Shown here piece by piece: positions 9,968-22,723 of a DNA stretch of 64,000 nucleotides. The stretch is from Clostridium sp. DSM 17811. Lineage in GTDB: Bacteria > Bacillota > Clostridia > Clostridiales > Clostridiaceae. The stretch is from positions 248,001-312,000 of the forward strand of contig NZ_JAHLDU010000001.1 of assembly GCF_018861905.1 (NCBI RefSeq). The letters run 5' to 3'. Position 1 is the stretch's first letter, and every line of letters starts with the position of its first letter. The translations under genes were made by a program, and so were the position numbers. Under the pieces are notes generated by a model, which saw nothing but the letters and a program-made list of their open reading frames with translations, was not told where the DNA came from and made no database searches.

Positions 9968-11167
9968 TTATAGATTAAATTCCTTTGCAACAAGCTTTAT
10001 AGCCTTTAGTTTGTCACTAGTTTTAATTGCACAAGTAATTCTTATTTCTGATGTAGTAATCATTTTAATCTCGATATCATTTTCACTAAAAACCTTAAAC
10101 ATTCTAGCAGCTACTCCAGAGGTTGTCTTCATCCCCAGACCCACCATAGAAAATTTAGTTATATCCTCATCAACTATAACTTTATTATCAACTGTTAATT
10201 TTTCTATGATTTTCAAACTATCTTTTAAGCTTTCTTTAGGAATTGTGAACGACACACTCACCATTCCATCTACAGGTGATGATTGACTTATCATATCTAT
10301 ATTAACCCTTTTACTTCCTATAGCTTCAAATATCGTTGACAATATATTTACATCTTTAGGTATATTCTTAAGTGTTACTGCAACATCATCATCACTTGTC
10401 GCAATACCAGTTACTGGTTTACTTTCCATATTCACGTTTTTTACCTCCTTAATTACAGTTCCTTTAATATCACTATCACTTAATCCTACATATATAGGTA
10501 TACCATATTTTTGAGCAAGTTCGATTGATCTTGAATGCATTATCTGAGCCCCTAAACTTGCAAGTTCAAGCATCTCTTCATATTCTATTTCATCTAATTT
10601 TTTAGCCTCGCTATAAGCTCTAGGATCTACACTATATATACCGGAAACGTCTGTATATATTTCACATCTTCCATTAAGCTTTACTGCAAGCGCAACCGCG
10701 GTAGTATCAGAACCACCTCTACCAAGAGTGGTAATATCACCTTCTCCATTTATTCCTTGGAAGCCGGCAACTATTACAATTTTACCATCCTTTAAACTTT
10801 TTTTAATTTTGTTTCCATGTATATCCTCAATTAATGCCTTACCATATTGCCCACTAGTCTTAATTCCAATTTGGTATGCAGTGTAACTTATTGCATCATA
10901 TCCAAGACCCTTAATTGCCATAGCAAGTAATGCACTTGAAATTATTTCTCCCGTTGAGAGTAATGCATCTAATTCCCTTTTATCTGGCTCTTCTCCTATC
11001 CCTTTTGATAAGGATAATAAATCATCTGTAGTATCTCCCATAGCTGATACTACTATTACTAAATCCGTATCTTTATCTTTTCTTTTTATTATACTTTGTG
11101 CGATCTTTTTAATTTTTTCTGTAGTACCTACAGATGAACCCCCATACTTTTGGACAACTACTGACAT
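9968..11167 (-). CDS. lysC: Aspartate kinase, lysine-responsive
   Basis: Phosphorylates L-aspartate at the entry to the lysine/diaminopimelate, threonine and methionine pathway. The protein has 399 residues: an amino-acid kinase domain (1 to about 240) starting VVQKYGGSSVG, with GFQGINGEGDITTLGRGGSD and the TDVSGIYSVDPR segment, then two ACT domains (about 265-330 and 340-399). The ribosome site AGGGGTGA precedes ATG 11167. The lysine riboswitch in the leader shows control by lysine, so I name it lysC rather than dapG. It is co-transcribed with lysA. Confidence 0.95.
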   Translation of the reverse strand: MSVVVQKYGGSSVGTTEKIKKIAQSIIKRKDKDTDLVIVVSAMGDTTDDLLSLSKGIGEEPDKRELDALLSTGEIISSALLAMAIKGLGYDAISYTAYQIGIKTSGQYGKALIEDIHGNKIKKSLKDGKIVIVAGFQGINGEGDITTLGRGGSDTTAVALAVKLNGRCEIYTDVSGIYSVDPRAYSEAKKLDEIEYEEMLELASLGAQIMHSRSIELAQKYGIPIYVGLSDSDIKGTVIKEVKNVNMESKPVTGIATSDDDVAVTLKNIPKDVNILSTIFEAIGSKRVNIDMISQSSPVDGMVSVSFTIPKESLKDSLKIIEKLTVDNKVIVDEDITKFSMVGLGMKTTSGVAARMFKVFSENDIEIKMITTSEIRITCAIKTSDKLKAIKLVAKEFNL

Positions 11168-11264
11168 TATTAAATCACCCCTAATATAATTTACAACTTT
11201 TATGTATTCCTTAATCTGTCGCTAATATTTTATTTTTCTCTTTTGCACTATTAATACATGTCTC

Positions 11265-11304
11265 CAAAAAAAAATAATGCAGCAAAGGAACACCCTTGCT
11301 GCAT
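11265..11304 (-). terminator. Riboswitch-controlled terminator in the lysC leader
   Basis: Stem ATGCAGCAAGG with CCTTTGCTGCAT (11277-11304), then a run of nine U residues, between the lysine aptamer and the lysC start. This is the expression platform of a transcription-attenuation switch. Confidence 0.9.
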
Positions 11305-11334
11305 AAAATTTATATTTTTACACAAACTTCGTGT

Positions 11335-11504
11335 ACCTTGTAGCTCTCCACTAATAAATTAGTGACAACCCTACACATATTATGTGTAAAACCAGAAAAT
11401 AATTTTACCAAATATATTTTCTTCGGCCATAACTCCTTTTCTTATTCATCCTCGCTTGCATGCTCCAAATAAGTACTAATAGACACAGCACCTCTACCCT
11501 AGGT
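11335..11504 (-). promoter_or_regulatory. Lysine riboswitch (L box) upstream of lysC-lysA
   Basis: On the minus strand this leader carries the conserved lysine-aptamer blocks in order: GTAGAGGTGC, TTAGTACTTA, the GAGGATGAATAAGAAAAGG segment, ATGGCCGAAG, GGTTGTCACTAA and AGTGGAGAGCTAC. Its ends can pair (ACCTAGGGTAG with CTACAAGGT) as helix P1. A small TACAC/GTGTA hairpin and then a terminator follow before lysC. Lysine binding should favour termination of the lysC-lysA transcript. Confidence 0.95.
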
Positions 11505-11532
11505 AGTTTATTATTTAATTAGTCTTTAGTTT

Positions 11533-11563
11533 ATCATAGTATGTTTAGAAGTACAAGTGTCAA
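11533..11563 (-). promoter_or_regulatory. Probable sigma-A promoter for lysC-lysA
   Basis: TTGACA (11558-11563) and TATGAT (11533-11538) with 19-nt spacing, about 30 nt before the riboswitch. The long spacing lowers certainty; the -35 box is perfect. Confidence 0.6.
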
Positions 11564-11676
11564 TTATCTGAGTTTTTACTGAATTCTAAATTAACCTATA
11601 CTATTTGTATACACCATTTAAACTAAATAACATAACATATATATGACAATGTTATTTAAATTTAGGAGATGATAAA

Positions 11677-13518
11677 ATGTGCGGTATTGCAGGATGGATT
11701 AATTTGTACGCTAATATTGAAAAAGAAAATAGAATTCTTTTTAAAATGACCGATACATTGAAACAAAGAGGACCTGATGCCGGCGGTTTTCATTTTTCAA
11801 AGCATGCGCTTTTAGGTCATAGGCGCCTTGTGGTTGTTGACCCAGAAGGTGGATCACAACCTATGACGAGAAAAATAGGCAGTAATACCTATACTATCGT
11901 TTATAATGGTGAGCTATATAATACAGAAGATGTACGAAAAGTACTAAGAGATAATGGATTTAGTTTTACCTCATATTCTGATACTGAAGTGCTTCTAGTA
12001 GCCTTTATTTTCTGGGGAGCCGAATGTGTTAAACATATAAACGGCATTTATGCCTTCGGAGTTTGGAATGAAACACATCAAACATTATTTTTAGCAAGAG
12101 ACCCTCTAGGGGTTAAGCCACTATTTTATACACTCAAAGATAATTCATTAATTTTTGGTTCAGAGATAAAAACACTTTTAGCTCATCCATTGGTAGAACC
12201 GATTCTTGATAAACAAGGCCTTACTGAGCTATTTGGCTTTGGACCTGCAAGACCTCTCGGTAGTGGTATCTTTCAAAATATAAAAGAATTACCACCATCG
12301 CATAGCTTAATTTATAATAAGGAGGGTATTAAAACAAAAGAATATTGGAAGCTTACTGCTAAAACACATGATGAGAATTTATCTACAACTGCAGAGCACA
12401 TACGTTCATTGCTTGTAGATTCAATAGAAAGGCAACTAGTTGCTGATGTTCCAGTGTGCACATTTTTATCTGGCGGCCTTGACTCAAGTATAATTTCGGC
12501 AGTAGCCTCTACCTACTTCAAGAAAAATAATATGCCTAACTTGAACACCTATTCTATAGATTATGTTGATAATAGAAAGTTTTTTAAACCTACAGAATTT
12601 CAACCAAATACAGATGCAGACTGGATTTATAAAATGGTAGACTATATCGGCTCTGATCATCACGATATATTAATTGATACACCCGAGCTAACATCATATC
12701 TTAAAGAAGCTGTTATTGCTACAGACTTACCCGGCATGGCTGACGTAGACTCATCATTATATCTCTTTTGCAAAGAGGTAAGAAAAAATTCTACAGTTGC
12801 TCTTTCAGGTGAATGTGCTGATGAACTCTTTGGTGGTTATCCATGGTTTAGACGTGAAGAAGATATTAATGCAACTACATTCCCATGGTCAAAATTCGTA
12901 AGTGATAGAAAAAGCATACTCTCTCCTGATCTTCAGAGTCTTCCACTAGAAGAGTATGTTCAAGATAAATATGATGAAAGTTTAAGACAGGTTCCAGGTG
13001 TTCCTGGTGAAAGTCAAAGAGAGCATAGAATGAGAGAATTATTCTATTTAAATATAAAATGGTTCATGATAACCTTGCTTACAAGAAAAGATAGAATGAG
13101 TATGGCGAATGGCTTAGAGGTAAGAGTTCCTTTTGCAGACCAAAGACTTGTAGAATATGCCTATAATATTCCTATGGATATGAAATATTATAAAGGACGT
13201 GAAAAAGGAGTGCTACGCGAAGCTCTCACGGGCCTTCTTCCAGATGATGTACTTTGGAGGAAAAAGAGTCCTTATCCAAAAACTCATAATCCAGCTTATA
13301 CTATGGCAGTTCAAAAGCTTATGAATAATATACTAAAGGATAAATCATCACCAATACTACAACTAATAGACCAGAAGCATGTTCAAGAAATAGTTGATTC
13401 TGGTGGTAATGCCTATAAAAATCCTTGGTATGGTCAACTTATGACAGGGCCTCAGCTTATAGCATATTTAATTCAAGTAAATACTTGGCTTAAAGAGTAT
13501 AACGTTATACTAAAATAA
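11677..13518 (+). CDS. asnB: Asparagine synthase (glutamine-hydrolysing)
   Basis: Makes asparagine from aspartate, ATP and glutamine. The protein has 613 residues. The mature N-terminus begins with catalytic Cys2 (MCGIAGW), followed by the Ntn glutaminase domain to about residue 200 with QRGPDAGG and HRRLVVVD. The synthetase domain carries the PP-loop FLSGGLDSS near residue 263 and ALSGECADELFGGYPW near 380. The ribosome site GGAGATGA is 5 nt before the ATG. No T-box was seen in the leader. It is a single gene, convergent with the DUF3231-like gene, and repeat B1 fills the gap. Confidence 0.95.
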   Translation: MCGIAGWINLYANIEKENRILFKMTDTLKQRGPDAGGFHFSKHALLGHRRLVVVDPEGGSQPMTRKIGSNTYTIVYNGELYNTEDVRKVLRDNGFSFTSYSDTEVLLVAFIFWGAECVKHINGIYAFGVWNETHQTLFLARDPLGVKPLFYTLKDNSLIFGSEIKTLLAHPLVEPILDKQGLTELFGFGPARPLGSGIFQNIKELPPSHSLIYNKEGIKTKEYWKLTAKTHDENLSTTAEHIRSLLVDSIERQLVADVPVCTFLSGGLDSSIISAVASTYFKKNNMPNLNTYSIDYVDNRKFFKPTEFQPNTDADWIYKMVDYIGSDHHDILIDTPELTSYLKEAVIATDLPGMADVDSSLYLFCKEVRKNSTVALSGECADELFGGYPWFRREEDINATTFPWSKFVSDRKSILSPDLQSLPLEEYVQDKYDESLRQVPGVPGESQREHRMRELFYLNIKWFMITLLTRKDRMSMANGLEVRVPFADQRLVEYAYNIPMDMKYYKGREKGVLREALTGLLPDDVLWRKKSPYPKTHNPAYTMAVQKLMNNILKDKSSPILQLIDQKHVQEIVDSGGNAYKNPWYGQLMTGPQLIAYLIQVNTWLKEYNVILK

Positions 13519-13534
13519 AAATATTATTATACGC

Positions 13535-13726
13535 AAAAAAAGTATATGTTACGTATAATGCATTGAAACAAGCTTTAGAACTTCTTATTTTACTTCTAAT
13601 TAAGTTGCGTTAAGAAAAACATATGTTTGAGCGTTATAGCGAGTTTATGTTTTTTAGCAAATTAATTAGAAATAAAATTAGTAGTTCTTAGCGAGTTGAG
13701 TGCATTAATAGTAATATATACTTTTT
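13535..13726. repeat. Interspersed inverted repeat, family B, copy 1
   Basis: About 190 nt folding on itself: AAAAAGTATAT near 13538 pairs with ATATACTTTTT near 13720, and the arms continue inward through CTTCTAATTA (about 13593) and TAATTAGAAA (about 13663). The centre holds CATATGTTTGAGCG and TAGCGAGTTTATG. The same centre and arm words occur in reverse orientation at 35006-35243. It fills the gap between two convergent genes and could terminate both. Confidence 0.75.
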
Positions 13727-13732
13727 AAAATT

Positions 13733-14716
13733 TTATGTAACTGGCTCCCCGTAAATTGGGACTACTCTCGTCCAGCCTTTCATTTTTCCATACTTAAGAT
13801 ATTTGTCGTAATACGCGAGCTCGGCATCAAGTATATCAGTCCATAACTTACGCAAGGATTCGTTCCTAATAGTCTCAATTATTGCTCTAAGATGAGCATC
13901 CAATGCAGATAATTGCCAGCTTAAAATAATTCGATACATAAACTTATCCGTAATCATTTCTGGGTCTATTGGAGTCTCTACCGGTAGTGCCGATCTATTA
14001 GGCAACGGTATATTAAGCTTTAGTGCTAATTTTTCAAGCTTGTTGACCTGCTTGTTGTAAATATATACCCCATGTTGAAGTATCACTTTAAACTCAGTAT
14101 CATGAGCAAAACCCGAGAATATACCAATTATTTCAATTTGTTCATACCTCATAACAATATGATCCCAAATATGAAACGCTTCTGAAGTGGAAAGCTGTTC
14201 TTTTTCCTGAATAATAGCGGTTTTGTAAGTAGGATACGTCTCCTCCCAGCCTTTCAATTTACCAAACTTATAAAGGGTATCAAAATCCTGAAAGTGAATT
14301 TTTAGATCTTCTATAATAACACTTCTTAAATTGTCATTTGTACTGGTTGAACGAACCGCATGGCTAAGAGACATTAACTGTGCTACAAGGTCATGGTATA
14401 TCTTTTTATATATATAATCATCTGTTATGTCATTAATCCGAGTTGCAAATTTGACGTCTACCGGAGGTCTATTTGGCATAATGATACGGAATTTTTCACC
14501 TAATTTTTCTAAATTATTTATTTGATTTTCAAAATTTTTCTGAAATCCACCTAGGATTACTTCCCAATCTACGTCATGAACAAAATTCTTAAATAATTGA
14601 ACTGTTTGAGTGCTGACATATCTTGCTCTTAAAAGACTATATATATTAAATGCCTCCTGGATATCTACAACATCTTCTCTCTTATGAACTTTCTTAATTA
14701 ACGAAATTATATCCAA
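13733..14716 (-). CDS. Tandem-repeat helical protein, DUF3231-like
   Basis: About 327 residues built from two related halves (roughly 1-165 and 166-327). Each half has long helices, an LEKL...P.NR segment (LEKLGEKFRIIMPNR; LEKLALKLNIPLPNR) and an ending like YKFGKLKGW or LKYGKMKGW followed by a proline-tyrosine pair. This resembles the CotF/ferritin-like four-helix proteins annotated as DUF3231 in spore formers, from memory. Start choice: GTG at 14725 lies inside the AGGGGTGAAGG ribosome site, so TTG 14716, 6 nt downstream of it, is more likely. It follows the CheB-CheR gene by about 80 nt and may be co-transcribed. The role is unknown; a link to sporulation or stress is only inferred from family. 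Confidence 0.6.
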   Translation of the reverse strand: MDIISLIKKVHKREDVVDIQEAFNIYSLLRARYVSTQTVQLFKNFVHDVDWEVILGGFQKNFENQINNLEKLGEKFRIIMPNRPPVDVKFATRINDITDDYIYKKIYHDLVAQLMSLSHAVRSTSTNDNLRSVIIEDLKIHFQDFDTLYKFGKLKGWEETYPTYKTAIIQEKEQLSTSEAFHIWDHIVMRYEQIEIIGIFSGFAHDTEFKVILQHGVYIYNKQVNKLEKLALKLNIPLPNRSALPVETPIDPEMITDKFMYRIILSWQLSALDAHLRAIIETIRNESLRKLWTDILDAELAYYDKYLKYGKMKGWTRVVPIYGEPVT

Positions 14717-14802
14717 TACCTTCACCCCTCAGTTTTAAATATTGTTATTACTATGTGTAAAATAACTTATATATATACCTCGAGGGATGAAATTTTTATA
14801 AC

Positions 14803-17517
14803 TTACTGCTCCTGATCAATAGACGCAGCAACTTCTCTATGACATCGTTCTTCTTGATCCATCAGCCTATTATTTGCAATTAACAGCTCGCCATCTTGAT
14901 CCTCAATACGCTTTTGCAAAGCCAATTTCGATTTACTGAGCTCCGTCTCTATCGTTTTTAATTTAGTGATATTTACAAAAGTGATTACTACACCATCACT
15001 TTTACCATTCAACGTGCGATAAGGCAGGATGGACGCATTAAACCAACTACCATCGCGAGACAATATCTGTTTTTCAACTGAAATCAGCGTGCTTTGCACC
15101 TGCCTAACATCCTCTGTTAGTTCCGTATAAATAAGATCTGACACGATGTCAGTAACTGGCCTTCCTACGTCGCTGGGTATAAGCCTTGAGACTACAGTCA
15201 TTTGATTGGTAAAGCGTTTAACAAGCAACTCATTATCCAAAAATAAGGTGGCAATCTTAGTGCTATCCATTAGATTTTTCATATCATTTGTGACAAGTGA
15301 CAGGCCGTCTAACTTATCCTGTAGTTCAAAATTGATTGTCTTCAGCTCTTCATTTGAGGACTGTACTTCTTCCTTGGTTGTGGTAAGTTCCTCGTTCGTC
15401 GACTGAAGTTCTTCATTGCATGACTGCAGTTCCTCATTACTTGATTTAAATTCTTCTTTAGATATCTGCATTTCTGCATTGGTAGCTTGCCACATTTGTC
15501 GAGCTTGTAGTAGTTCTAGCTCTAGTTCCCCATCCCGCTTATTACTGATAGGCTTTTGTCCTGTTGCGCTTATTTTTTCGCATACAGTAGGAGTTACTAC
15601 GTCGGTAAAAACAATCATTACCATTCCTCGCAGCGTCTCTGGCTCTTTAAGCGGATTTACTGTGATATCTACCCTCAGCTCTCCACCTTCATTTAGCACA
15701 ACAGCATTCTTGGACGTAATCACTTCTTTTCCACGAACAGCCTTGTAAAAAGCATCATTCAGTTTATAGTTTAACCCTTCACGGGCCATGACAAAAATAT
15801 TCCAATTAACCTTACCGGCAGCAGGTTCCAGGTACTTACCCGTTCGCCCAGTAATGTAGAGGATATCACCTTTACCATTAACAAGCACTGCAGCTGGTGA
15901 ATAATATTGCAAAACCAGTTTATCAGCTAGCGACTGCATATTTTGAACCTCTTCCGACGGCTGGTTCGCTTCTGGTTGATACGGTGCAAAGGAGTTAGGA
16001 AATTCTATAGGCTCCTTCTGAATTAAAGGCCTAAGCCTCTGATAAATTCGCGATTTGAGATCAAGTGGTTTAAAAAGATCAGTAAAGTTCCCTACTGACT
16101 CCGCACTTCCTAAAAATAAAAATCCACCACTATTAAGACTGTAATGAAAAAGAGGAATTAACTTTTTCTGAATTTCTGGTGTCAAGTAGATAAGTAAGTT
16201 CCTGCAAATCATTATATCAACCTTTGTAAATGGAGGATCCTTAATCATGTTTTGCTGAGCAAATATGACCATATCCCGAATTTCCTTAATAACCTGATAG
16301 CCATGGTCCACCTTGCTAAAATACTTACTTAGGCGTTCGCTCGACATATCTTTTGTGATATTTGCAAAGAAAACCCCTTCCCGTGCTTTATCAATAGCTT
16401 TGGAGTCTAGATCAGTAGCAAAAATCTGAATAGAAAAGTCTTTGAAAGGCTTTAATTTGTTTATCACCTCTTTGAAGACAATTGCTAAAGAGTAAGCCTC
16501 TTCGCCGGTAGAACAGCCAGAGATCCAAACTCGAACCGTATCAGTTGGTGACCTCTGCGCTAAGAGTGCCGGTATAACTTTGTCTTTTAGCAATTCCCAC
16601 TCCACATGTTCACGAAAGAAATTGGTAACCCCAATTAAGAATTCTTTAAATAGCACTTCCAATTCTTGAGGATTCTTCTTTAAAAAGCTCACATATGTAG
16701 CTATATCATCAAATTGGTGAATACCCATGCATCGTTCAATCCTACGTTGTATAGTGTTTCTTTTATACGAAGAAAAATCATGCCCTGTGTGTGATCGTAA
16801 CATAGCTATAATACTGTCGAAGTAACCATTTAGTTTTTCTGTCTGGTCCTGACCTTCCATAACCATATTTGTCTTGTGTTCTATATAAGAAATAATCTTT
16901 GAAGGCATTGTCTCTACAGTCGATATACCATCTGCTAAACCTACTTGGGCTGCACTACGAGGCATATCATCAAATTTAGCAGAAGACGGTTCCTGGATAA
17001 ATACGCCTCCGCCCTTTTCCTTAATCTCTCTAATTCCTACTGTACCGTCACTACCCATACCTGATAGTATAACACCAATACTCCTCTCCCGCTTATCATT
17101 CGCAAGAGAGCAAAAAAAGAAATCTATAGGCAGATGCAGAGCGTGAGACTGCCTATAATCAGAAATATGTATCACGTTATGTTTAATAGTCATATCCTTA
17201 TTTGGTGGAATTATGTAGACTTTGTCCGGCTCCACAAATACGTTTTCATAGGCCTGTACCACTTCCATACTTGTTTCACCCTGAAGTAACTCCACCAAAA
17301 TATCCTTACTATCATTCTCCATGTGCTGAACTATAACATAAGCCAAGCCGCTATTTTCAGGCACATTAAGAAGAAAATCTGACAGAGCCTCCAATCCCCC
17401 TGCGGAGGCACCTATGCCAACAATTGAAAAGTCTGTTTTTGATGTATCTATTTTAATAGCATCACTACCATAATTTTTAGTCCCTACTTTTGCGTAAGTG
17501 TTCTCATTTTCTTTCAT
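14803..17517 (-). CDS. CheB-CheR-PAS fusion protein
   Basis: A 904-residue cytoplasmic signalling fusion. Residues 30-215 form a CheB methylesterase domain with the triad visible as Ser38 (GASAGG), His65 (VQHM) and Asp157 (GMGSDGT), and no receiver domain. Residues about 225-490 form a CheR methyltransferase with SAM motif SGCSTGEEAYSLAI and a MICRNLLIYL segment. A PAS-like region (about 535-640), a long coiled coil with repeated SSNEELQ/STNEELT units (about 660-735) and a second PAS domain (about 745-865) follow. Known fusions of this kind are sensors of unclear output that often sit beside histidine kinases, as here. Start ATG follows GGAGGGC. No chemoreceptor or cheA lies nearby, so a role in flagellar taxis is not supported. 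Confidence 0.92.
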   Translation of the reverse strand: MKENENTYAKVGTKNYGSDAIKIDTSKTDFSIVGIGASAGGLEALSDFLLNVPENSGLAYVIVQHMENDSKDILVELLQGETSMEVVQAYENVFVEPDKVYIIPPNKDMTIKHNVIHISDYRQSHALHLPIDFFFCSLANDKRERSIGVILSGMGSDGTVGIREIKEKGGGVFIQEPSSAKFDDMPRSAAQVGLADGISTVETMPSKIISYIEHKTNMVMEGQDQTEKLNGYFDSIIAMLRSHTGHDFSSYKRNTIQRRIERCMGIHQFDDIATYVSFLKKNPQELEVLFKEFLIGVTNFFREHVEWELLKDKVIPALLAQRSPTDTVRVWISGCSTGEEAYSLAIVFKEVINKLKPFKDFSIQIFATDLDSKAIDKAREGVFFANITKDMSSERLSKYFSKVDHGYQVIKEIRDMVIFAQQNMIKDPPFTKVDIMICRNLLIYLTPEIQKKLIPLFHYSLNSGGFLFLGSAESVGNFTDLFKPLDLKSRIYQRLRPLIQKEPIEFPNSFAPYQPEANQPSEEVQNMQSLADKLVLQYYSPAAVLVNGKGDILYITGRTGKYLEPAAGKVNWNIFVMAREGLNYKLNDAFYKAVRGKEVITSKNAVVLNEGGELRVDITVNPLKEPETLRGMVMIVFTDVVTPTVCEKISATGQKPISNKRDGELELELLQARQMWQATNAEMQISKEEFKSSNEELQSCNEELQSTNEELTTTKEEVQSSNEELKTINFELQDKLDGLSLVTNDMKNLMDSTKIATLFLDNELLVKRFTNQMTVVSRLIPSDVGRPVTDIVSDLIYTELTEDVRQVQSTLISVEKQILSRDGSWFNASILPYRTLNGKSDGVVITFVNITKLKTIETELSKSKLALQKRIEDQDGELLIANNRLMDQEERCHREVAASIDQEQ

Positions 17518-17655
17518 ACTAGCCCTCCATTAACAGATTTATGTACATATTATTATATCTTATTATAACAAATTGTTTGTAACCAAAGTATAATAGTCTT
17601 TAAACTTCTATATTTTTTAAAATAATCTGTTTTGATGACATATACACAATTCTGT

Positions 17656-19101
17656 CTAATTTAAAGAGTAAATATCGGAAAACTCAATATGTATCTTCTC
17701 AATTCGTTCTTGTGATTGAGTTTCAAACACTCCACATATATCATTTTCTTTAGTAAGTTCTGTTACTGGAAGTACAATGATAAACTCTGTCCCCCTGCCA
17801 TATTCACTAAGTACTGAAATTGTGCCACCATGTAACTCGACAAGTGATTTTACTATGGAAAGCCCTATACCACTGCCTTCCTGTCTTCTTGTAATTGACC
17901 TATCTACCTGTCTAAATCGATCAAAAATAATATTTAACTTATCCTTTGGAATACCTATGCCTGTATCTTTTACGGATATTATAATGTTTTCTCCTTTATC
18001 GTACATATTTACCATCATACTTCCACCTGCTCTTGTAAACTTTATTGAATTGGAAAGTAGATTTAGTATCACTCTTTCAATCTTTTCTGGATCAAAGGAC
18101 ATTATACACTCCTCTATATCAGTATCAAAAATTAATTTTATGGACTTAGTTTTGATATATTCGGCCACTGACATAGTAACGCTCTCAATAACATTTACAA
18201 TATTGCAGTTCTGTAAATTAAGATCAAGAAAACCTGCATCAAGTTTTGTAATATCAATCATATTATTTACAAGTCTTAATTGTCTGAAACAATTCTGCTT
18301 CATTATACCGCTATACTTTTGAAATTTCCTTTCTTTATCATTGAGTTCACCATTCATTGTATATGTATCCAAAAGCTGCAAGGTACATAAAATTATATTT
18401 AGTGGCGTTCTCAGTTCATGGGAAAGATTACTGAAAAACTCCGTCATTAAATTTTCGGATAAAATTTTTTCATCTAATAATTTCTTATTTGTTATATTCA
18501 CAAGAGATAAGACTACCCCCTTAATTAAATTCTCACATGTACAGTATGGTGCGCACTTCAGTAAATACCAGCTTCCATTTTTACTTTGAATTTCCTTCTC
18601 ATATAACATATGACTACTTAATACTTCAATTGCACCTATATTTAAATCATCATTGATGAGATTATTTGATATATCCTGCATTGGACGCCCAATATCTTGC
18701 ACCTTAAGATTTATCTCTTTAGTAATGCTAGGCGTAAACTTTCTTATACAAAGTTTTTCATCAAGAAAAATAGTTCCAATATCTGTACTATTTAAATAGT
18801 TTGTCACATCACTATATAGATCGGACAATTCTTGATTTTTATGTTGATACTGGGTATTGATTTTTAGTAATTCATCATTTACTGCTTTAAATTCTTCGTT
18901 TGCACTCAGTAGTTCTTCATTATAAACAAGATGTTCCTCATTTGATGATTGAAGGCATTCTTTAGTATGCTGCAATTCATTTTCAAGTCTCATGATTTTT
19001 TCATTTAATTTTTTTTCCAAATCATATTTGTTTATATCTTCATATTTATCTACATTGTGATCCATACAATCTAGACTTATACTTGGCATTATATTTTTCA
19101 T
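17656..19101 (-). CDS. PAS-domain orphan histidine kinase with CheB/R-type coiled-coil
   Basis: About 481 residues, no membrane segment. Residues about 25-95 form a coiled coil with SSNEEHLVYNEELLSANEEF, clearly related to the SSNEELQ coil of the neighbouring CheB-CheR fusion. A PAS domain follows (about 95-205), then HisKA with the phospho-acceptor in FFSNLSHELRTPLN near residue 227, and a HATPase domain with N box LNLLSNSIKFT, DTGIGIP and GSGIGLSIVKSL. No receiver domain or response-regulator gene is adjacent, so it is an orphan kinase. Such kinases in clostridia can feed Spo0A, but that is inference. Start: ATG 19101 has GGAGGTG six nt before it; the upstream GTG at 19110 is part of that site. 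It lies 138 nt upstream of the CheB-CheR gene on the same strand. Confidence 0.9.
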   Translation of the reverse strand: MKNIMPSISLDCMDHNVDKYEDINKYDLEKKLNEKIMRLENELQHTKECLQSSNEEHLVYNEELLSANEEFKAVNDELLKINTQYQHKNQELSDLYSDVTNYLNSTDIGTIFLDEKLCIRKFTPSITKEINLKVQDIGRPMQDISNNLINDDLNIGAIEVLSSHMLYEKEIQSKNGSWYLLKCAPYCTCENLIKGVVLSLVNITNKKLLDEKILSENLMTEFFSNLSHELRTPLNIILCTLQLLDTYTMNGELNDKERKFQKYSGIMKQNCFRQLRLVNNMIDITKLDAGFLDLNLQNCNIVNVIESVTMSVAEYIKTKSIKLIFDTDIEECIMSFDPEKIERVILNLLSNSIKFTRAGGSMMVNMYDKGENIIISVKDTGIGIPKDKLNIIFDRFRQVDRSITRRQEGSGIGLSIVKSLVELHGGTISVLSEYGRGTEFIIVLPVTELTKENDICGVFETQSQERIEKIHIEFSDIYSLN

Positions 19102-19218
19102 GATGCGCACCTCCTTTTTTTATTATTTAAATGATGATTTTAATCATATTATTAATCATAACATAAGTCTATTTATTCTTTAATATATATATTTCTACAA
19201 ATATACATAACTTCCTTT

Positions 19219-19245
19219 AATTATAGTGCTTTTACCACTATAATT
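19219..19245. terminator. Hairpin without clear U-tract
   Basis: A 10-bp perfect stem AATTATAGTG/CACTATAATT (19219-19228 with 19236-19245) between the end of the bgl operon and the kinase gene. It may end the bgl transcript, or be an RNA or protein site. The missing U run weakens the terminator reading. Confidence 0.4.
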
Positions 19246-19356
19246 CATTCGCAACTTTCGTCAAACTCTGCGTATATAAAGCCAGGATATATAACTTTTT
19301 TAAATTTAAAAAGCCACGTCGAAATTAATTTCAACATGACCTTCAATGCATAAATC

Positions 19357-20790
<1,434 letters not shown>

Positions 20791-20845
20791 CTATTATTTG
20801 TTATTTTTTACTTACTCATTTTGTATATTTCAAATTATTTTTTAA

Positions 20846-22687
<1,842 letters not shown>

Positions 22688-22723
22688 TTAATTCACCCCT
22701 TAATTTAATTTTTCTAAAATTTA

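Noticed and set aside
11580-11676. T-box or other riboswitch before asnB
   Set aside because: The leader is too short and lacks the T-box TGGNACCGCG block or any strong terminator.
15206-15748. Ser-rich plus-strand frames opposite the CheB-CheR coiled coil
   Set aside because: They are complements of the repetitive NEEL coil codons; the minus-strand gene has clear domains and a ribosome site.
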